Assembly: GCF_030700245.1 (NCBI RefSeq)
Contig: NZ_JAUYZI010000011.1
Span: forward strand, 79,830-143,829
Length of the DNA stretch: 64,000 nucleotides
Reading direction: 5' to 3'
From: Methylobacterium amylolyticum
GTDB taxonomy: Bacteria > Pseudomonadota > Alphaproteobacteria > Rhizobiales > Beijerinckiaceae
Positions 26,075 through 35,256 of this stretch are shown one piece after another. A program made the translations under genes and the position numbers. How positions within the stretch are numbered: the first letter of the stretch is position 1; each line of letters opens with the position of its first letter. Below the pieces are notes generated by a model. It saw nothing but the letters and a program-made list of their open reading frames with translations. It was not told the origin of the DNA and searched no databases.

Positions 26075-26177
26075 CGTCGATCTCCGTTCGGATGGCGGTC
26101 AGGCCAGGAAAGGCCGGCGCCGGAGCGCCGGTTCCCAGTCATGGCGTCGCGCCCCGGACGGAGGGAGACGCGCGGCG

Positions 26178-27983
26178 TCAGTGGTTGTCCCGCGGCAGGC
26201 CCTGGGTCTGGGCCACCCGCTGGAACTTGACCGCACCCTCCAGCACCATGCCCTCCGAGAGCTGGGCGACCTGCGCCCGGTAGATCTCCTGCCACGGAGT
26301 CTGGCTCGCGGGGTAGGGGAAGCCGCCCCGGGCCGCGAGGTCGGCGCGGCGGCGCTCCAGTTCCGCGTCCGGGAGCAGGATGTCGGCGCGGCGTTTCGTC
26401 AGGTCTATCCGCACCCGGTCGCCGGTCTGGAGCAGCGCCAGCCCGCCGCCGGCCGCCGCCTCGGGGGAGGCGTTGAGGATCGAGGGCGTGCCCGAGGTGC
26501 CGGACTGACGCCCGTCGCCGATGCAGGGCAGCGAGGTGACGCCCTGCCGGATCAGCGCCCCCGGCGGCTGCATGTTCACCACCTCGGCCGCGCCCGGATA
26601 GCCGATCGGCCCGGCGCCGCGCATGATCAGGAGCGTGTGCGCGTCGATGTCGAGGGCGGGATCGTCGATACGGTGGTGGTAGTCCTCGGGCCCGTCGAAC
26701 ACCACCACGCGGCCCTCGAAGGCCATCGGGTCCTCGGGGTTGCGCAGGTAGCGGGCGGCGAACTCCTCGGAGATCACGCAGGTCTTCATGATCGCCGAGT
26801 CGAACAGGCTGCCCTTGAGGTTGAGGAAGCCCGCCCGCTCCATCAGCGGCTCCGCGTAGGCGCGGATCACGTCGCGGTTCCACGAGTGCCGGCCGCGGTA
26901 GTTCTCGCCGACCGTGAGGCCGTTGCAGGTCAGCGCGCCCTCGTGAACCTTCCCCGCGTCGATCAGCTCGGCGAACACCGCCGGCAGGCCGCCCGCGCGG
27001 AAATACTCCTCGCCGAGCCAGCGGCCGGCGGGCTGCATGTCGACCAGCAGCGGGATCTCCAGGCCGACCCGCTCCCAGTCGTCGCAGGTCAGCGGCACGC
27101 CGATATGCTTGGCGATGGCGTTGATGTGGATCGGCGCGTTGGTCGAGCCGCCGATCGCGGCGTTGGCGACGATGGCGTTCTCGAACGCCTCCCGGGTCAG
27201 GATGTCGGAGGGCTTCAGGTCCTCCCACACCATGTCGACGATCCGCCGGCCCGTGGCGTAGGCCGCCTGCCCGCGCTCCCGGTAGGGGGCGGGGATCGCG
27301 GCGGAGCCCGGCAGCGCCAAGCCGAGCGCCTCGGCGAGCGCGTTCATGGTCGAGGCGGTGCCCATCGTGTTGCAGTGGCCGGTCGACGGCGCCGACGAGC
27401 CGACGATGTCCATGAACTGCTGGAAGTCGATGTCGCCGGCCGCGTGCCGCTCGCGCGCCTTCCACACCACGGTGCCGGAGCCGGTCAGCTCCTTGTGGAA
27501 GTAGCCGTTCAGCATCGGGCCGACGTTCAGCGAGATCGCCGGGATGTTCACGGTCGCCGCCGCCATCAGGCAGGCCGGCATGGTCTTGTCGCAGCCGGTG
27601 AGCAGCACGACGCCGTCGAGGGGGTAGCCGTAGAGCACCTCGACCAGCGACAGGTAGGCGAGGTTGCGGTCGAGGCTCGCGGTCGGGCGCTTGCCGGTCT
27701 CCTGGATCGGGTGGCAGGGGAACTCGAAGGCGACGCCGCCGGCCGCGGTGATGCCCTCGCGCACGCGCTTGGCCAGCTCGACGTGGTGGCGGTTGCACGG
27801 GGACAGGTCCGAGCCGGTCTGGGCGATGCCGATCAGCGGCTTGCCCGAGCGCAGCTCTTCCGGGGTGAGGCCGTAGTTCAGGTAGCGCTCAAGGTAGAGC
27901 GCGGTCATCCCCGGGTTGTGGGGATTGTCGAACCACGCCTTCGAGCGCAGCTCGTCGGGGCTGACGCGGCGCTTCTCGCTCAT
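26178..27983 (-). CDS. IlvD/Edd family sugar-acid dehydratase
   Basis: The 601-residue protein dehydrates a sugar acid to its 2-keto-3-deoxy form and uses an Fe-S cluster. Cluster Cys motifs are [27 protein letters not shown] and [13 protein letters not shown], and [20 protein letters not shown] and [21 protein letters not shown] are typical of the L-arabonate/D-xylonate/galactonate branch rather than of IlvD itself, as is the length near 600. ATG 27983 has GGGAGAG upstream. It follows two SDR genes on the same strand, which fits a non-phosphorylating sugar pathway. The exact substrate is unclear. Confidence 0.88.
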   Translation of the reverse strand: MSEKRRVSPDELRSKAWFDNPHNPGMTALYLERYLNYGLTPEELRSGKPLIGIAQTGSDLSPCNRHHVELAKRVREGITAAGGVAFEFPCHPIQETGKRPTASLDRNLAYLSLVEVLYGYPLDGVVLLTGCDKTMPACLMAAATVNIPAISLNVGPMLNGYFHKELTGSGTVVWKARERHAAGDIDFQQFMDIVGSSAPSTGHCNTMGTASTMNALAEALGLALPGSAAIPAPYRERGQAAYATGRRIVDMVWEDLKPSDILTREAFENAIVANAAIGGSTNAPIHINAIAKHIGVPLTCDDWERVGLEIPLLVDMQPAGRWLGEEYFRAGGLPAVFAELIDAGKVHEGALTCNGLTVGENYRGRHSWNRDVIRAYAEPLMERAGFLNLKGSLFDSAIMKTCVISEEFAARYLRNPEDPMAFEGRVVVFDGPEDYHHRIDDPALDIDAHTLLIMRGAGPIGYPGAAEVVNMQPPGALIRQGVTSLPCIGDGRQSGTSGTPSILNASPEAAAGGGLALLQTGDRVRIDLTKRRADILLPDAELERRRADLAARGGFPYPASQTPWQEIYRAQVAQLSEGMVLEGAVKFQRVAQTQGLPRDNH

Positions 27984-28069
27984 CTCACTCTCCCGTTTGC
28001 TTCGGTCTTCGGTCGACGGGCTCGGCGTCACGGGTCACGGACCCGTGACGCGCGCCATATCCGTCGCCT

Positions 28070-28804
28070 TCAGATCGTCATGCCGCCGTCGATGGAATAG
28101 GCTTGGCCGGTGACGAAGGCGGCCTCGTCGCTGGCCAGGAACACCACCAGGGGGGCGATCTCCTCGGCGGTCGCGAGCCGGCCCATTGGCTGGCGGGCGA
28201 TGAAGGCTTGGCGCGCCGCCACGGGATCGTCGTAGGCGTTGATGCGCTCGGCGAGCGAGGGCGTGTCGACGGTGCCGGGGCAGATGCAGTTGCAGCGCAC
28301 GCCGCGGCCGACGTAGTCGGCGGCGACCGACTTGGTCAGCCCGATCACCGCGGCCTTCGACACTCCGTAGACGCAGCGGTTGGGCAGGCCGCGCACGGAA
28401 CTCGCCACGCTCGCCATGTTGACGATGCTGCCCGAGCCCCGCTCCAGCATCCCCGGCAGGACCGCGCGGATCGCGCGGAACTGGGCGCGGACGTTGAGGT
28501 CCATCGCGAAGTCGAAATCCGCCTCGGTCGCGTCGAGCACCGTGCCGGCGTGCACGACCCCGGCGCAGTTGAATAGCACGTCGACGCGATCCAGGCCGCC
28601 GACCACGGCCGCGATCTGCCCGGCGTCGAGCACGTCGAGCACCGCGGTGTCGACGTTCGGCTCCGCGTCGAGGCCGGCCAGCGCGTCGGCGCGCAGGTCG
28701 GTGGCCAGCACCCGCGCGCCCGCGCGGGCGAGGGCGAGGGCGCTCGCGCGGCCGATGCCCTGGCCGGCGGCGGTGACGAGGGCGGTCTTGCCCGACAGAC
28801 GCAT
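28070..28804 (-). CDS. SDR resembling 2-keto-3-deoxy-L-fuconate dehydrogenase / BDH2
   Basis: The 244-residue protein has the cofactor loop TAAGQGIGRAS, NCAG, the Ser in MASVASSVRG and YGVSKAA. The stretch NRCVYGVSKAAVIGLTKSVA followed by CNCICPGTVDTPSL is close to that of human BDH2 and bacterial 2-keto-3-deoxy-L-fuconate dehydrogenases, as I recall them. It probably oxidises a 2-keto-3-deoxy sugar acid made by the IlvD/Edd dehydratase 86 bases downstream. ATG 28804 follows AGGGAGGC. NAD preference is suggested by the Asp in LATDLRAD. Confidence 0.85.
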   Translation of the reverse strand: MRLSGKTALVTAAGQGIGRASALALARAGARVLATDLRADALAGLDAEPNVDTAVLDVLDAGQIAAVVGGLDRVDVLFNCAGVVHAGTVLDATEADFDFAMDLNVRAQFRAIRAVLPGMLERGSGSIVNMASVASSVRGLPNRCVYGVSKAAVIGLTKSVAADYVGRGVRCNCICPGTVDTPSLAERINAYDDPVAARQAFIARQPMGRLATAEEIAPLVVFLASDEAAFVTGQAYSIDGGMTI

Positions 28805-28898
28805 GGTGCCTCCCTGAACGTTTCGTCGCCCGATGGCTCTGGCGGCCCCGGTCGCGCCACTCTGCCGCGGCCGGGGCCGCGGCGTAAATACCGCCGGC

Positions 28899-29666
28899 CT
28901 ACGACAGCATGCGGGTGTCGCCGTCGATGGAGATCGCCTGTCCCGAGATCGTGCGCCCGCGGGGCGAGCACAGGAGCAGGATCTGGTCGGCGAGCTGCCG
29001 GGCGGTGACGTACTCCTTCATCGAGACGAAGGAGAAGGCGCGCGCCTCCATCTCCGCGTAGCTCGCCCCCTGCTGCTGCGCCTTGGCCTCCAGCACGCGG
29101 CGCTGCCGGTCGCCGGCCACCAGCCCCGGCAGGATCGCGTTGACCCGGATGCCGGCCTCGCCGAGCTCGATCGCCAGCGACTTGGTGAAGCCGATCACCC
29201 CCCACTTCGCCGCCGCGTACGGGCTGCGCAGGCCGAAGCCGAACTTGCCGGCCGCCGAGGACAGATTGACGATCGAGCCGTTGGCGCTCGCGCGCAGGTG
29301 CGGCACGGCGAGCCGGGCGCAGTTGAATTGGCTCGTCAGGCAGACGGTGAGGCAGCGGTCCCACTCCTCGGGGGCGATCTCCTCGACGCGGCCGGTGGGC
29401 CCGGCGATGCCGGCGTTGTTGACCAGGGCGTCGAGGCCGCCGAGATGGTCGAGGGCCGCCGCCATCATGGCAGCGACGGCGTCGCGGTCGGCCACGTCGG
29501 TGCGGCAGCGCCCGACCTCGGCCGGCAGGCTCGCCAGCGCCTCCGCATCGACGTCGCAGGCGAAGACCCGGGCCCCCTCCTCGACGAACGCCTCGACCAC
29601 CGCGCGCCCGATTCCCGCCGCGCCCGCCGTCACGAGCACGCGCAGCCCCTCGATGCCGAGATCCAT
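28899..29666 (-). CDS. SDR family sugar dehydrogenase (putative)
   Basis: The 255-residue short-chain dehydrogenase has TAGAAGIGRA for the cofactor loop, DVDAEAL after the second strand (NAD-type), NNAGIAG, NLSSAAGKFG and the YAAAK catalytic pair. The insert at QRRVLEAKAQQQGASYAEMEARAF is typical of sugar-pathway SDRs in Rhizobiales. It is the first gene of a three-gene set with the BDH2-like SDR and the IlvD/Edd dehydratase, so oxidation of a sugar or sugar alcohol is a fair guess. ATG 29666 has GGGAGGGAGAG just ahead. Confidence 0.83.
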   Translation of the reverse strand: MDLGIEGLRVLVTAGAAGIGRAVVEAFVEEGARVFACDVDAEALASLPAEVGRCRTDVADRDAVAAMMAAALDHLGGLDALVNNAGIAGPTGRVEEIAPEEWDRCLTVCLTSQFNCARLAVPHLRASANGSIVNLSSAAGKFGFGLRSPYAAAKWGVIGFTKSLAIELGEAGIRVNAILPGLVAGDRQRRVLEAKAQQQGASYAEMEARAFSFVSMKEYVTARQLADQILLLCSPRGRTISGQAISIDGDTRMLS

Positions 29667-29853
29667 GCTCTCCCTCCCTGAACGTGCCCGCCGTCTCTTC
29701 TTGAAGGGCGGATCGTCGCCGCGAACGGACGCGCCTGCCCCGGGACCGGATGGCGGATCAGGTCCGTCCCCGGGTCGCAGGCATAGCACCGATCGCGGGG
29801 TGCGCAGCCCCGAACCGGGTCCGGATATACGCGGATCCCGCGGGGAAGCCGCC

Positions 29854-31089
29854 TCAGGCCCCGCCCTCGGGCAGGCGGCGCAGGCGGGCGACCTTGGGGC
29901 GGCTGGTGCGGAACTGGCCGCGCTCGACGGCGATGAACACCACCACGGCGATTGCGAGCGCAGTGAGCCACCAGATCGCGGTCAGCCCGACGCCCAGGCA
30001 GGCGACGGCGAAGGCGCTCGCGAAGCAGGCCATCGCCGCCGGGACCAGGGCCGGCACGTCGCGCCCGGCCCGGCGGATCGCGGCGTGGAGGGCGAAGGCC
30101 GCGGCGAAGGCGCCGACGATCCCGAGCTCGTACCAGAACTCGAACAGCGCGGTGGTGGGGGCGTTGATCGGCACGAGCCCGACGAGGCGGCCGCGCAGAG
30201 CGGTCTCGAAGCCGTGGCCGGTGATCAGCCGCACCGGCTCGGTGGTCACCACCTTCTGCCAGCTCTTGAGCGACAGCACGCCCGGGGCGAGGGGTCCGAA
30301 CAGGGCGGCGCCGATCGGCCGGGCCAGGAACGGCAGCAGCGGCGCCACGGCGAGCAGGGCGGCGGAGATCAAGGCCGTCAACGCGACGCCGAGCTTCGGC
30401 CGGAAGCTCGTCACCGCGAAGGCGACGGCGCCGATGGCGAGCGCGGCGATCTGCGTGGCGTTCGGCTGCACGGTGAGCGCCGCGGCCACGAGGAGGGCGA
30501 GACCCAGCGCCTCGCGGTCGCGGCGGCGGGAGCGCAGCCACGCGAGCGCCGGCCAGATCAGCAGGATCAGCAGGATCAGGCCGCGGTCGAGCGCGCCGTC
30601 CTCCTCCGTGCCGGCGGGCGTGATGTGCGCGCCGAACACCCCGAGCACGATCGCGACGATGGCCCCTGCGATCACGCCCAGCGGCAGCAGGTAGAGGTTG
30701 GCCGAGCGCATCCGATCGGGCAGGGCGAGGTAGCCGAGCAGTGCGAGGCCGATCGTGGCGAGCAGGTTGGCGAGCCGCTCCAGGGCGGGCCCGGGAAACG
30801 GCGTCCAGGCGAGCGACAGGGCCGACCACAGCACAACGAGCATGCCGGCCAGGAAGGCCGGCGCGGTCAGGAGCCGCGCGATCCCCGGGCGGACGGGGCG
30901 CTGGCGCCGGTCGATGGCGCTGGCGATCACCAGGAGCACCACCGCGATCGGCGCGAGGATCACCGCGGCGCGGCGGGCGACCTGGGCCAGCACCGGCAGG
31001 ATCACGAACAGCCCGAAGAAGCCCATGCGCCGCAGTAGGGCCGCGGCATCGAGGGCCGGATCGATGGTGGGGCTCGACGCGCGCGGCAT
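29854..31089 (-). CDS. O-antigen ligase-like polytopic membrane protein
   Basis: The 411-residue protein has about ten hydrophobic helices and one larger periplasmic loop (about 285-330, VVTTEPVRLITGHGFETALRG) holding the Arg/His/Gly residues found in Wzy/WaaL-type O-antigen polymerases and ligases. This suggests a role in joining or polymerising a surface polysaccharide in the periplasm. No glycosyltransferase is adjacent. ATG 31089 has GGAGAAGG upstream. Between it and the sugar-acid genes lie 187 bases without a supported gene. Confidence 0.75.
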   Translation of the reverse strand: MPRASSPTIDPALDAAALLRRMGFFGLFVILPVLAQVARRAAVILAPIAVVLLVIASAIDRRQRPVRPGIARLLTAPAFLAGMLVVLWSALSLAWTPFPGPALERLANLLATIGLALLGYLALPDRMRSANLYLLPLGVIAGAIVAIVLGVFGAHITPAGTEEDGALDRGLILLILLIWPALAWLRSRRRDREALGLALLVAAALTVQPNATQIAALAIGAVAFAVTSFRPKLGVALTALISAALLAVAPLLPFLARPIGAALFGPLAPGVLSLKSWQKVVTTEPVRLITGHGFETALRGRLVGLVPINAPTTALFEFWYELGIVGAFAAAFALHAAIRRAGRDVPALVPAAMACFASAFAVACLGVGLTAIWWLTALAIAVVVFIAVERGQFRTSRPKVARLRRLPEGGA

Positions 31090-31208
31090 GTCACGCCTTC
31101 TCCCGGTCCGGAACGGCCGGGTCCCGTTGTAGGTAAGCAAGCACCGGGCAGGCCGCTGTAGACGGCCGGCAACACCTCCCGATCCGCGTCGCGGCCGAAG
31201 TCGCGTCG

Positions 31209-31733
31209 TCAGGCGGCCGCGGCGGGCGTGCGCGGGCGCCGACGGGCCATGCGCCGGCCGACATCGGAGGCGATCCGCCAGCCGCCCCAGGCAGCGAAGA
31301 AGCCGAGAAGCCCGGCCGTCAGCCCGTCGGCGGTGGTGGGGACCGCCGGATCGTAGGCGCGGTAGGTGGCCTCGGCGATGCCGGGGTCGGGGTCGCGCAT
31401 CACCGCCACCACCCGGCCCAGCGGGCTGGTGGCGGCGGCGAGCGCCTGCTGCTGGGCGGAGAGCCGGGCGAGGCGGGCGATGGCGGCGCGCGCCGCCTCG
31501 CCGCGCCGCGCCACGAGGTCGTCGGGATTGGTGCGCAGGCGCTCGACGGCGCCGTCGCGGGTGACGCCGTTGGCGCGCGCGTCGGATTCGAGGGTGGCGA
31601 CCTCCCGGCGCAGCTCGTCGACCGCGCCGCCGAGACGCTGGGCGTATTGCTGCGCGAATTCGGGGGCCTGGGCCGCGACGCCGCCGCCGAGCAGGCCGAC
31701 GGCGAGGCCGAGGGTGCGGATGACGCGGAACAC
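31209..31733 (-). CDS. DUF2937 family protein
   Basis: The 174-residue protein has an N-terminal hydrophobic segment (FRVIRTLGLAVGLLGGGVAA), then the DUF2937 core (PEFAQQYAQRLGGAVDELRR), a long helical region and a C-terminal hydrophobic helix near 142-158 (ADGLTAGLLGFFAAWGGWRI) followed by many Arg. It is an inner-membrane protein of unknown function with a probable coiled-coil domain in the periplasm. GTG 31733 is chosen because the family starts at this point. It is 72 bases downstream of the WD40 gene on the same strand. Confidence 0.72.
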   Translation of the reverse strand: MFRVIRTLGLAVGLLGGGVAAQAPEFAQQYAQRLGGAVDELRREVATLESDARANGVTRDGAVERLRTNPDDLVARRGEAARAAIARLARLSAQQQALAAATSPLGRVVAVMRDPDPGIAEATYRAYDPAVPTTADGLTAGLLGFFAAWGGWRIASDVGRRMARRRPRTPAAAA

Positions 31734-31805
31734 GGGTGGCGGCCTCGCAGGGGTGGAGCGGTTTCGGAACAAGGCCGGCCCGCGCGGGCGGTTCCCGGCG
31801 GCCCG

Positions 31806-32819
31806 TCAGCCCGGCAGGCTGAGCAGCCCGGCCTGCCCGTCGGCGCAGCCGAACACGAGGCGCTCGCCGCGCCCGTCCCAGGCGAGCGCGCTGATCGCGC
31901 TGCCGGCCACCGCCGGGCGCACCAGCAGCTCGGCGGCGTCGGTGAGGCGCACGAGCAGCACGCAGCCGTCCTCGTAGCCGATCGCCAGGACGGGCGAGCG
32001 CGGGTGGAACGCCACCCGGGCGACGCGGGCCGGCCGCACGCCGCATTCCCGCGGCGCCTTGCCGGTCGGCCCCTCCTTGGAATCGAACGGCCAGATGATC
32101 GCCGCCTCGGCACCCCCGGTCGCCAGCCAGTGCCCGTCCGAGGACCACGAGACCGAGCGGACCTTGCCGGGGTAGCCCGACATCCGCATGTGGCCGCGGT
32201 CGGGCTGGAGGCGCCAGCCGTGCAGGGCGTTCTCCTGCATGGTCGTGATCACGAAGCGCCCGTCCGTCGACCACGTGACGTCGATGTGCGAGCCCTTCCA
32301 GGCGACGACCTCGGGGGGCGTCTCGTGGTTGGGGTACCACAGGCTCACGCCGTTGTAGTGGGCCACCGCCAGCCGGTAGCCCTTGGGCGCGAAGGCGAGA
32401 CCGCGGGCGCTCGACGGCGCCGTCAGCGTCCGCTCGCGGCCCTTGGCGTCCCGGGCGGTGACGGCGCGGCCCGCCGACCACGCGAGCCCGCCGTCGCCGT
32501 GCAGCGCCAGGGCGTCGATCCAGGCGCCGCCCTTGGCGGCGGCGACCTCGACGGCGCTGCCGTCGCCCCGGATCTCGACGATCCGCCCGTCGTCGCCGCC
32601 GGTGACGAGCCGGTCCGCGTCACCCGCGGCGACGAGGATGCCGGCCTCGGGATGGGCGGCGACGCGCTCCGGCGCGCCGGCGCGCGACAGGATCACCGTC
32701 CCGTCGGCCAGCGCGAGGGCAGGGGTGTCCTTCAGCCAGTGGGCGGCCACCACGTGGGCCCCGGCCTCGATCGGGACGACGTGGCTCGTCAGGGAGGGGG
32801 TGCTCAGGGGGCTACTCAT
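31806..32819 (-). CDS. WD40 repeat protein
   Basis: The 337-residue cytoplasmic protein is built of seven or so WD-type blades. Repeated ends such as RLVTGGDDGRIVEI, RLAVAHYNGVSLW, HWLATGGAEAAIIWPF and RLVFGCADGQAGLL mark them. No signal peptide or extra domain is seen, so it is a single beta-propeller likely to act as a protein-binding platform. Its partner is unknown. ATG 32819 is used, and the DUF1275 gene ends 24 bases upstream on the same strand. Confidence 0.82.
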   Translation of the reverse strand: MSSPLSTPSLTSHVVPIEAGAHVVAAHWLKDTPALALADGTVILSRAGAPERVAAHPEAGILVAAGDADRLVTGGDDGRIVEIRGDGSAVEVAAAKGGAWIDALALHGDGGLAWSAGRAVTARDAKGRERTLTAPSSARGLAFAPKGYRLAVAHYNGVSLWYPNHETPPEVVAWKGSHIDVTWSTDGRFVITTMQENALHGWRLQPDRGHMRMSGYPGKVRSVSWSSDGHWLATGGAEAAIIWPFDSKEGPTGKAPRECGVRPARVARVAFHPRSPVLAIGYEDGCVLLVRLTDAAELLVRPAVAGSAISALAWDGRGERLVFGCADGQAGLLSLPG

Positions 32820-32843
32820 GGGTGGAAGCTCATGGGTGGGTGC

Positions 32844-33509
32844 TCATGCGGACGAGACCTTCCGGGTCGAGCGGGCGATCAGGGCGGTGGAGACCAGGGC
32901 GAAGACGGCGGCCGCGATCGCGGGCAGCGCGAGGGCGTAGAGGCCGTAGAGGCCGTAGACGTGGGCTCCGAGGATCGCGCCCAGCAGCAGGAACAGCCAG
33001 ACGAGGCCGTCGCCGACCCAGCCCCACGGCTCGCCGGTGCGGGTCAGCGCCTGGGCGATCTTCTGGCCGAAGCTGAACAGGGCGCCGGTGACGAAGGTGG
33101 CGCCGGCCCGGAAGCCCTTCACCTGCGCCAGCACCGCGTTCTGCGCGCCCATCGCCACCGCCATGGACACGCTGGCGACGCCGAGTTCCGAGACGCCGAG
33201 CCCGAGGCCGAGGGCGGCGGCGAGCAGCGCCGCCTCGAAGGCCAGCACGATCGGCGTCGACCACCGCGAAGGCGCCAGGATCCCGATGCCGCTGCCGACG
33301 ACCGCGCCGGCCAGGAACCCGGTGAGCAGCGCGAGCGGCAGGATCAGGTGGTTTCCCTTGCCCTCGGCCGTGAAGACGCCGAGCTGCGTGGTGTTGCCGC
33401 TCATGAACGAGGTGTAGAGGCCGCCGAGCCGCAGGAAGCCCAGGGCGTCCACGTAGCCGGCGAGCGCCGTGAGCGCGAGCCCGGTGCCGAGCTGCCAGGG
33501 CCGGGTCAC
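32844..33509 (-). CDS. DUF1275 (YoaK-type) membrane protein
   Basis: The 221-residue protein has six hydrophobic helices and the family motif ALAGYVDALGFLRLGGLYTSFMSGNTTQLG near the N-terminus. A further motif, GAQNAVLAQVKGFRAGATFVTGAL, fits DUF1275. The family is an uncharacterised small membrane protein sometimes placed near transporters. The start is GTG 33509. It is the first gene of a minus-strand set with the WD40 and DUF2937 genes. A CtrA-like motif lies just upstream at 33535-33550. Confidence 0.85.
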   Translation of the reverse strand: MTRPWQLGTGLALTALAGYVDALGFLRLGGLYTSFMSGNTTQLGVFTAEGKGNHLILPLALLTGFLAGAVVGSGIGILAPSRWSTPIVLAFEAALLAAALGLGLGVSELGVASVSMAVAMGAQNAVLAQVKGFRAGATFVTGALFSFGQKIAQALTRTGEPWGWVGDGLVWLFLLLGAILGAHVYGLYGLYALALPAIAAAVFALVSTALIARSTRKVSSA

Positions 33510-33534
33510 GAATTCGCTCCCCGCCCGCGCCCCG

Positions 33535-33550
33535 GTAACCGGTCGTTAAC
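33535..33550 (+). promoter_or_regulatory. CtrA-like binding motif (candidate)
   Basis: GTAA, a 7-base spacer and TTAAC agree with the CtrA consensus TTAA-N7-TTAAC in all but one base. It lies in the 207-base divergent region between the DUF1275 gene and the receiver gene. Two further TTAA words (33588 and 33604) have the wrong spacing. Confidence 0.35.
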
Positions 33551-33716
33551 CATTCCGGCCGCTCCGTTCACCGACCGGGACGGGCGGTTAACGCGCCGCT
33601 CACTTAACCCGAGCAATTCGATGCAAGTCCGGCGAACGCCGCGCCGCGGGGACCTGTTCTCCCCGCGATCAGGCACCGGGGCGGTCCGCCCCCGCCGGGT
33701 GAGTTGGAGTTGCGTC

Positions 33717-34157
33717 ATGATCCCGTTCGCCGTCGCCTTCGCCGCTCCGGTCCTGCCCGCCCTCGAAACCGCCGCCACGGTCCTGGTCGTGGAGGACGAG
33801 CCCCATGTCTGCGAGCTGGCGGCCGAGGCGCTCCTCGACGAGGGCTACCGGGTGATCACCGCCGCGGATGCCTGGGAGGCCGAGGCGATCCTCGCTCGCG
33901 AGAGCGTGGACCTGCTCTTCACCGATATCGACCTCGCCCGCAACACGAACGGCCTCGTCCTGGCGCAGCACGCGCGGGCCCAGTGCCCGGGCCTGCCGGT
34001 CGTCTACACCTCCGGCGGCCGCGCCGGCCTCTCGCAGCGCGAGACGGTGCCGGAATCCGTGTTCGTGCCCAAGCCCTACCGGCCGAGCCAGCTCGTGGCG
34101 CTGACCAACGACCTGCTGCGCGGCGCGCCGTCCGACCACGCCTGCCACCACGCCTGA
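33717..34157 (+). CDS. single-domain response regulator (CheY-like receiver)
   Basis: The 146-residue protein is a receiver domain (about 20-135) with the acidic pair in VVEDEP, phospho-acceptor Asp in LLFTDIDL, Thr in VYTSGG and Lys in VPKPYRP, and no output domain. It probably relays phosphate between kinases and other regulators. The first 20 residues are hydrophobic (IPFAVAFAAPVLPALETAA), so the real start may be further in. ATG 33717 has GGAG upstream. No partner kinase is adjacent; an HWE kinase lies at 51.8 kb. Confidence 0.85.
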   Translation: MIPFAVAFAAPVLPALETAATVLVVEDEPHVCELAAEALLDEGYRVITAADAWEAEAILARESVDLLFTDIDLARNTNGLVLAQHARAQCPGLPVVYTSGGRAGLSQRETVPESVFVPKPYRPSQLVALTNDLLRGAPSDHACHHA

Positions 34158-34176
34158 GAGACCCCGGAGAACCGCC

Positions 34177-34539
34177 ATGCGGCGCCCGACGATCGCCCTC
34201 TGCCTGACCCTGCTCGCCGTGCCGGCCCACGCCGCCTGCGACGTGAAGGGCGCCCGGATCGAGGAGACCATCGCCGCCAAGCCGGACTTGCAGAAGGACG
34301 CCAACGCCCAGACGGTGCGCGACCTGCGGACCCTGCGCGACGCGGCGATCGTGCTCGACACCTACAAGTATCCCGGCGAGTGCGAGGTGCTGCTCGGCAT
34401 CGCCCGGACGATGCTCGCCGATCCGGGCCGGACGATCGAGCAGGGCGGCGACACCGACGAGGAGAAGGCCGACGACGTCGCCGAGGCGCGCAAGCCGAAG
34501 CTCCCGTCCGACGGGAAGCCGGCCCCCAAGGCCAACTGA
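34177..34539 (+). CDS. small secreted protein of unknown function
   Basis: The 120-residue product has a signal peptide (MRRPTIALCLTLLAVPAHA), two Cys in the mature part (residues 21 and about 69), and a charged C-terminal tail rich in Asp, Glu, Lys and Pro. It is probably periplasmic. ATG 34177 has CCGGAGA just upstream and lies 19 bases after the receiver gene, so the two may be one transcript. No domain is recognised. Confidence 0.65.
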   Translation: MRRPTIALCLTLLAVPAHAACDVKGARIEETIAAKPDLQKDANAQTVRDLRTLRDAAIVLDTYKYPGECEVLLGIARTMLADPGRTIEQGGDTDEEKADDVAEARKPKLPSDGKPAPKAN

Positions 34540-34603
34540 GCGCGCGTCCGGACGCCGTCGGCGGGCATCCCGCCGACCTCCCCCGGGATCCCTCAGGGTC
34601 CCC

Positions 34604-35233
34604 TCAGCGCTCCTCGTCCGCGCCGGTGCCGATCCGCGCCCGGGCCAGCGCCCGGCCGAGCTTGGCCGCGATCTGCGCGCGCAGGGCGTCGGCCATCTCG
34701 ATATCGACGAGGCGCCAGGTCAGGCCGCGCAGGCGCAGGCGGATCCGGGTGCGCTCCGCCCGCGGGGCGTCGGGGGGGACCGGGATCACCACCGCGCGGA
34801 AGCCGCGCATCTCGGCGGCGCCGTAGTAGGACAGCAGCCGGCCGAGGCCGCGTATGGCGAGACCCTCGGGCCGCGCCCCGGCCGGGCGCTCGACCTCCAG
34901 CGTCTCCGGCCAGCCGTCGTCGAGGAGATCGATCACCGTCTCGGGCGTCACCAGCGTCTCGGCGAGCGCCAGGGCGAGGCCGTAGGCGACCTCGTTGAGG
35001 CGCTGGCGCTCCCGCGGATCGAGGCCTGCGTCGGCGTCGGCCGCCCCGCGCAGCGCCCCGGTGATCTGGCGGACGAGGGAGAGGCGCAGCGTCCGGAAGT
35101 TGACGTGGCTCTCGATGTAGGCCGTGTCGTGCCGCCGCACCGCCCCCGCCAGATCGTAGAGCGACCAGAGCGGCGTCACGGTGTAGGCGAGCCACACCAG
35201 CCCGGCCGTCAGCGGGATCGCGATCCAGCGCAC
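34604..35233 (-). CDS. DUF2939 domain protein
   Basis: The 209-residue protein has one N-terminal membrane helix (IAIPLTAGLVWLAYTV) and the DUF2939 pattern: SLYDLAGAVRRHDTAYIESHVNFRTLRLSLVRQI, where a short loop and paired hydrophobic residues define the family. The rest is probably in the periplasm. It has no known function. GTG 35233 is the start. It is 23 bases downstream of rppH on the same strand. Confidence 0.75.
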   Translation of the reverse strand: MRWIAIPLTAGLVWLAYTVTPLWSLYDLAGAVRRHDTAYIESHVNFRTLRLSLVRQITGALRGAADADAGLDPRERQRLNEVAYGLALALAETLVTPETVIDLLDDGWPETLEVERPAGARPEGLAIRGLGRLLSYYGAAEMRGFRAVVIPVPPDAPRAERTRIRLRLRGLTWRLVDIEMADALRAQIAAKLGRALARARIGTGADEER

Positions 35234-35256
35234 GGCTCAGGCCCCGGAGCCGGGCG

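Noticed and set aside
26101..26145. EcfG-like promoter ahead of the cupredoxin-like gene
   Set aside because: GGAAC is present on the minus strand, but the -10 word is CCTT at 17-base spacing and it overlaps a GC-rich inverted repeat; too weak to call.
29854..32481. One 875-codon minus-strand gene
   Set aside because: Only the last 411 codons, from ATG 31089, resemble a protein. The upstream part is the shadow of the WD40 and DUF2937 genes in another frame.
31647..34157. 836-codon plus-strand fusion ending in a receiver domain
   Set aside because: The receiver starts at ATG 33717 with its own ribosome site; the earlier part is antisense to the WD40 and DUF1275 genes.
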